The position numbers and the translations under genes were made by a program. 7,330 nucleotides of DNA from the NCBI GenBank assembly GCA_903864555.1, contig CAIPGJ010000284.1, positions 1 through 7,330 of the forward strand, read 5' to 3'. Each line of letters opens with the position of its first letter. Position 1 is the stretch's first letter. The notes beneath the pieces were generated by a model. That model was given only the letters and a program-made list of their open reading frames with translations, searched no databases and was not told the origin of the DNA. This document shows, one piece after another, positions 5,424-7,330 of this stretch. This DNA comes from an uncultured Pseudomonadota bacterium (lineage in GTDB: Bacteria > Pseudomonadota > Gammaproteobacteria > Burkholderiales > SG8-39).

Positions 5424-6419
5424 ATGGAAATCCGCCAGCTCCGCTACTTCGCCCGCACCTTCGAGATGGGCAACATCACGCGTGCCGCCGCGGCGCTGTC
5501 CATCGTGCAACCAGCGCTGAGCCAGCAGCTGTTGCGCCTGGAGAACGAATTAGGCGTGCGCCTGCTGGTGCGCTCCTCCAAGGGCATCGTCCCCACCGAG
5601 GCAGGCCGGGTGTTCTACCAGTACGTGCGCTCCGTGCTGCGCCAGCTGGAGCATGCTCGCTCGGCCGTGCAGCTGAAGTCCTCGTCCTCGCCCATGCCGC
5701 TGGTGGGCGCGGTGACCATGGGTCTTGCCCCGACCACCGCCTCGGCCATCGGCTTCAATCTGCTGCAGGTGTTTCGCGACAAGCATCCCGGGGTGGTGCT
5801 CAATATCGTCGAGGCCTTCGCCGGTGACCTGGAGAAGATGCTGCTCTCGCGCAAGCTCGACCTGGCCATTCTGTTCTCACCCAAGCTGCCGCGCGACATC
5901 GAGCGCACCCACATGGTCGACGAGCGCATCTACCTCATCCTCAAGAAGAAGCGCGGCACACGCGTGCCGCCGCAAGTGAGCCTGCGCGAGGCGGCCACCC
6001 ACCCGCTGGTGCTGCCCACGCGCCTGCATGGCTTTCGCCAGACGCTGGACAACGCCATGGCGCAGCAGCGACTGCGCCCCAACATCGTCGCCGAGGTGGA
6101 CTCGGTGAGCGTGCTCATGGAATGCGTGGCCCACGGCCTGGCCGGCACCATACAGCCCTGGTCGGCCGTACACCGCATTGCCGGCGAAGTGAGCCATGCG
6201 GAAATCATCGACCGCGACCTGTTCCGGCCGAACTTCCTGTGCTCGCTCTCCTCCGAGCTGCTGTCGCCGGTGGCCAGCGTGGCCCGCGACCTGATCCGCG
6301 ATGAGACCCTCAAGCTGGTGGCGGGCGACGGGTGGACAGGCATGGCGGCTGCAAGACCCGCCAGACCGACGAGGAAAGTGGCCAACCCGCGCAGGAAGGC
6401 CGACCATCACCCCGGCTGA
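5424..6419 (+). CDS. LysR-type transcriptional regulator
   Basis: A 331-residue DNA-binding regulator. The N-terminal winged helix-turn-helix is textbook: MEIRQLRYFARTFEMGNITR, then AAAALSIVQPALSQQLLRLE (21-40) and LGVRLLVRSSKGIVPTEAG (43-61). A linker helix follows to about 85, then a periplasmic-binding-protein-like effector domain about 92-295 (for example DLAILFSPKL and GLAGTIQP). The start at 5424 gives the normal LysR N-terminus; an upstream ATG at 5385 would add 13 unrelated residues, though the ribosome-binding site at 5424 is weak. The last 27 residues are a basic, Pro/Arg-rich tail that most family members lack. The gene is divergent from bug2 and 75 bases upstream of bug3 on the same strand, so it probably controls both in response to the bound organic acid or a metabolite of it. 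It resembles the Nac-like MEIRQLRYF group, but the effector is unknown. Confidence 0.93.
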   Translation: MEIRQLRYFARTFEMGNITRAAAALSIVQPALSQQLLRLENELGVRLLVRSSKGIVPTEAGRVFYQYVRSVLRQLEHARSAVQLKSSSSPMPLVGAVTMGLAPTTASAIGFNLLQVFRDKHPGVVLNIVEAFAGDLEKMLLSRKLDLAILFSPKLPRDIERTHMVDERIYLILKKKRGTRVPPQVSLREAATHPLVLPTRLHGFRQTLDNAMAQQRLRPNIVAEVDSVSVLMECVAHGLAGTIQPWSAVHRIAGEVSHAEIIDRDLFRPNFLCSLSSELLSPVASVARDLIRDETLKLVAGDGWTGMAAARPARPTRKVANPRRKADHHPG

Positions 6420-6483
6420 TAGGGGCATCAGCATTCCATATTGGTGACAAATGTGGCGGGCGCTTAAGCTGCCGACAGTCGCA

Positions 6484-6488
6484 AGGAG
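6484..6488 (+). promoter_or_regulatory. Ribosome-binding site deciding the bug3 start
   Basis: AGGAG here has a six-base spacer to the ATG at 6495. An in-frame ATG at 6489 directly abuts the site and is therefore unlikely to be used. Confidence 0.75.
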
Positions 6489-6494
6489 ATGTCC

Positions 6495-7330
6495 ATGCCC
6501 CACTTCAACTTCACCGTCCGCTTCATGCACAGACTGGCTGCCTGCACAGCTGGCGCGCTGCTCGCCACCACCGCCTGGTCCCAGGCTTATCCGACCCGGC
6601 CTGTCACCCTGATTGCCGCCGAAGCCGGCGGTGCCAACGACATCCCCGCCCGGCTGATCGCCCAGGCCCTGTCGGGCCGGCTCGGCCAGCAGTTCGTCGT
6701 GGTGAACCGGCCCGGCGGCGTGGTCGCCGGCGGCCTGCTGGCGAAGGCCGCGCCCGACGGCCACACCCTGATGTTCTACGGCAGCAGCATCTGGCTGCTG
6801 CCCTTCCTGCAGGATGGCGTGACCTGGGATCCGGCGAAGGATTTCGCCCCCATCACCCTCTCGTCCAGCTCACCCAACATGCTGGTGGTGAACAACGAGC
6901 TGCCGGTGGCCACGGTGCAGGAACTGATTGCCCTCGCCAAAGCCAGGCCCGGCCAGCTCAATTACGGTACCGCCTCGGCGGGCTCGGGCAACCACCTGGC
7001 GGCGGAACTGTTCAAGATCATGGGTGGGGTGAATGTGGTGGGCGTGAAGTACAAGGGTGCCGCCCTGGCGCTCAATGACCTCATGGCCGGACGCCTGCAG
7101 TTCATGTTCCCCGCGGCCGCCTCGGTGAGCGGCCACATCAAGACCGGCAAGGTCAAGGCCCTGGCCGTCACCAGCCTCAAGCCCTCGCCACTGGCGCCGG
7201 GCCTGCCGACCGTGGCGTCCGCCGGACTGGCCGGCTACGAATCCCGCCAGGTGCACGGCATCTTCGCCACCGGCGGCACGCCCGCCTCCATCATCAATCG
7301 CCTGAACCAGGAAATCATCGCCTACCTCTC
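6495..7330 (+). CDS. Bug/TctC-family periplasmic solute-binding protein 3, partial (cut by window end)
   Basis: The frame is open for 278 codons from the ATG at 6495 to the right edge, with about 40 residues expected to be missing. Seen: signal peptide 1-31 (charged MPHFNFTVRFMHR, a hydrophobic alanine-rich core, cleavage after WSQA), mature start YPTRPVTLI, ligand loop EAGGAND, KAAPDGHTLMFYG, DPAKDFAPITL, LNYGTASAGSGNHLAAELF, VKYKGAALALNDLMAGR, GKVKALAVTSL and GLAGYES. Sequence blocks around the ligand site and in domain 2 match Bug 1 closely and Bug 2 less so. It follows lysR by 75 bases on the same strand and could be cotranscribed with it or have its own promoter; the gap holds only a weak candidate (TTGGTG, 17 bases, TTAAGC). 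Codon use is GC-rich like lysR. Periplasmic organic-acid capture is the family role; the ligand is unknown. Confidence 0.93.
   Translation, partial: MPHFNFTVRFMHRLAACTAGALLATTAWSQAYPTRPVTLIAAEAGGANDIPARLIAQALSGRLGQQFVVVNRPGGVVAGGLLAKAAPDGHTLMFYGSSIWLLPFLQDGVTWDPAKDFAPITLSSSSPNMLVVNNELPVATVQELIALAKARPGQLNYGTASAGSGNHLAAELFKIMGGVNVVGVKYKGAALALNDLMAGRLQFMFPAAASVSGHIKTGKVKALAVTSLKPSPLAPGLPTVASAGLAGYESRQVHGIFATGGTPASIINRLNQEIIAYL

Noticed and set aside
5877..6764. A 295-residue minus-strand open frame
   Set aside because: It lies antisense to lysR and bug3, shows low-complexity Gly/His/Arg-rich translation typical of a GC-rich shadow, and matches no domain.
6332..7078. A 248-residue plus-strand open frame
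   Set aside because: It is a shifted frame over the lysR end and bug3; the Bug 3 frame beginning at 6495 carries all family motifs.
1..7330. tRNA, rRNA, CRISPR array or complete insertion sequence
   Set aside because: No cloverleaf, rRNA block, regularly spaced repeats, transposase or paired terminal repeats with target duplications were seen by eye.

Overview
The window looks like an accessory stretch of a betaproteobacterial chromosome, most probably Burkholderiales. That inference rests on three separate genes for Bug/TctC-type periplasmic solute-binding proteins of the tripartite tricarboxylate transporter (TTT) class, a family massively expanded in Bordetella, Cupriavidus and Comamonadaceae-like genomes, placed around a LysR-type regulator. 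No rRNA, tRNA, CRISPR array or intact mobile element was seen.

Layout from left to right. Positions 1-198 hold no convincing gene but contain several inverted repeats, including a perfect 28-bp palindrome (11-6-11) just beyond the end of pyrF. Positions 199-924 (minus) encode a complete orotidine 5'-phosphate decarboxylase. Positions 925-1467 are a degraded-looking gap with one possible small minus-strand reading frame and a strong GC hairpin. Positions 1468-2661 (minus) encode an acyl-CoA dehydrogenase resembling the large subunit of pimeloyl-CoA dehydrogenase. Positions 2662-3035 are non-coding with an imperfect direct repeat. Positions 3036-3995 (minus) encode Bug protein 1, and 4231-5256 (minus) Bug protein 2. 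Positions 5257-5423 form a divergent control region. Positions 5424-6419 (plus) encode the LysR-type regulator, and 6495 to the right edge (plus) a third Bug protein that is cut by the window end.

The likely functional unit is the LysR regulator with the flanking Bug genes, possibly also the acyl-CoA dehydrogenase. These would be binding proteins that capture an organic acid in the periplasm, with the dehydrogenase oxidising its CoA thioester. No TctA/TctB membrane subunits, CoA ligase/transferase or second acyl-CoA dehydrogenase subunit lie in the window, so the Bug proteins and the dehydrogenase are orphans here. pyrF belongs to pyrimidine biosynthesis and has no evident link to the rest.

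Base composition steps up near position 4230. Sampled 60-base lines to the left hold about 53-55% GC (541-600: 32/60; 1801-1860: 33/60), while lines to the right reach about 70% (5041-5100: 43/60; 6061-6120: 41/60). This points to a mosaic origin. The more unusual points are the apparent loss of the catalytic acid at both known positions in the acyl-CoA dehydrogenase, the 28-bp palindrome, the three-half-site operator between lysR and bug2, and the close resemblance of Bug 1 and Bug 3 across the composition border.
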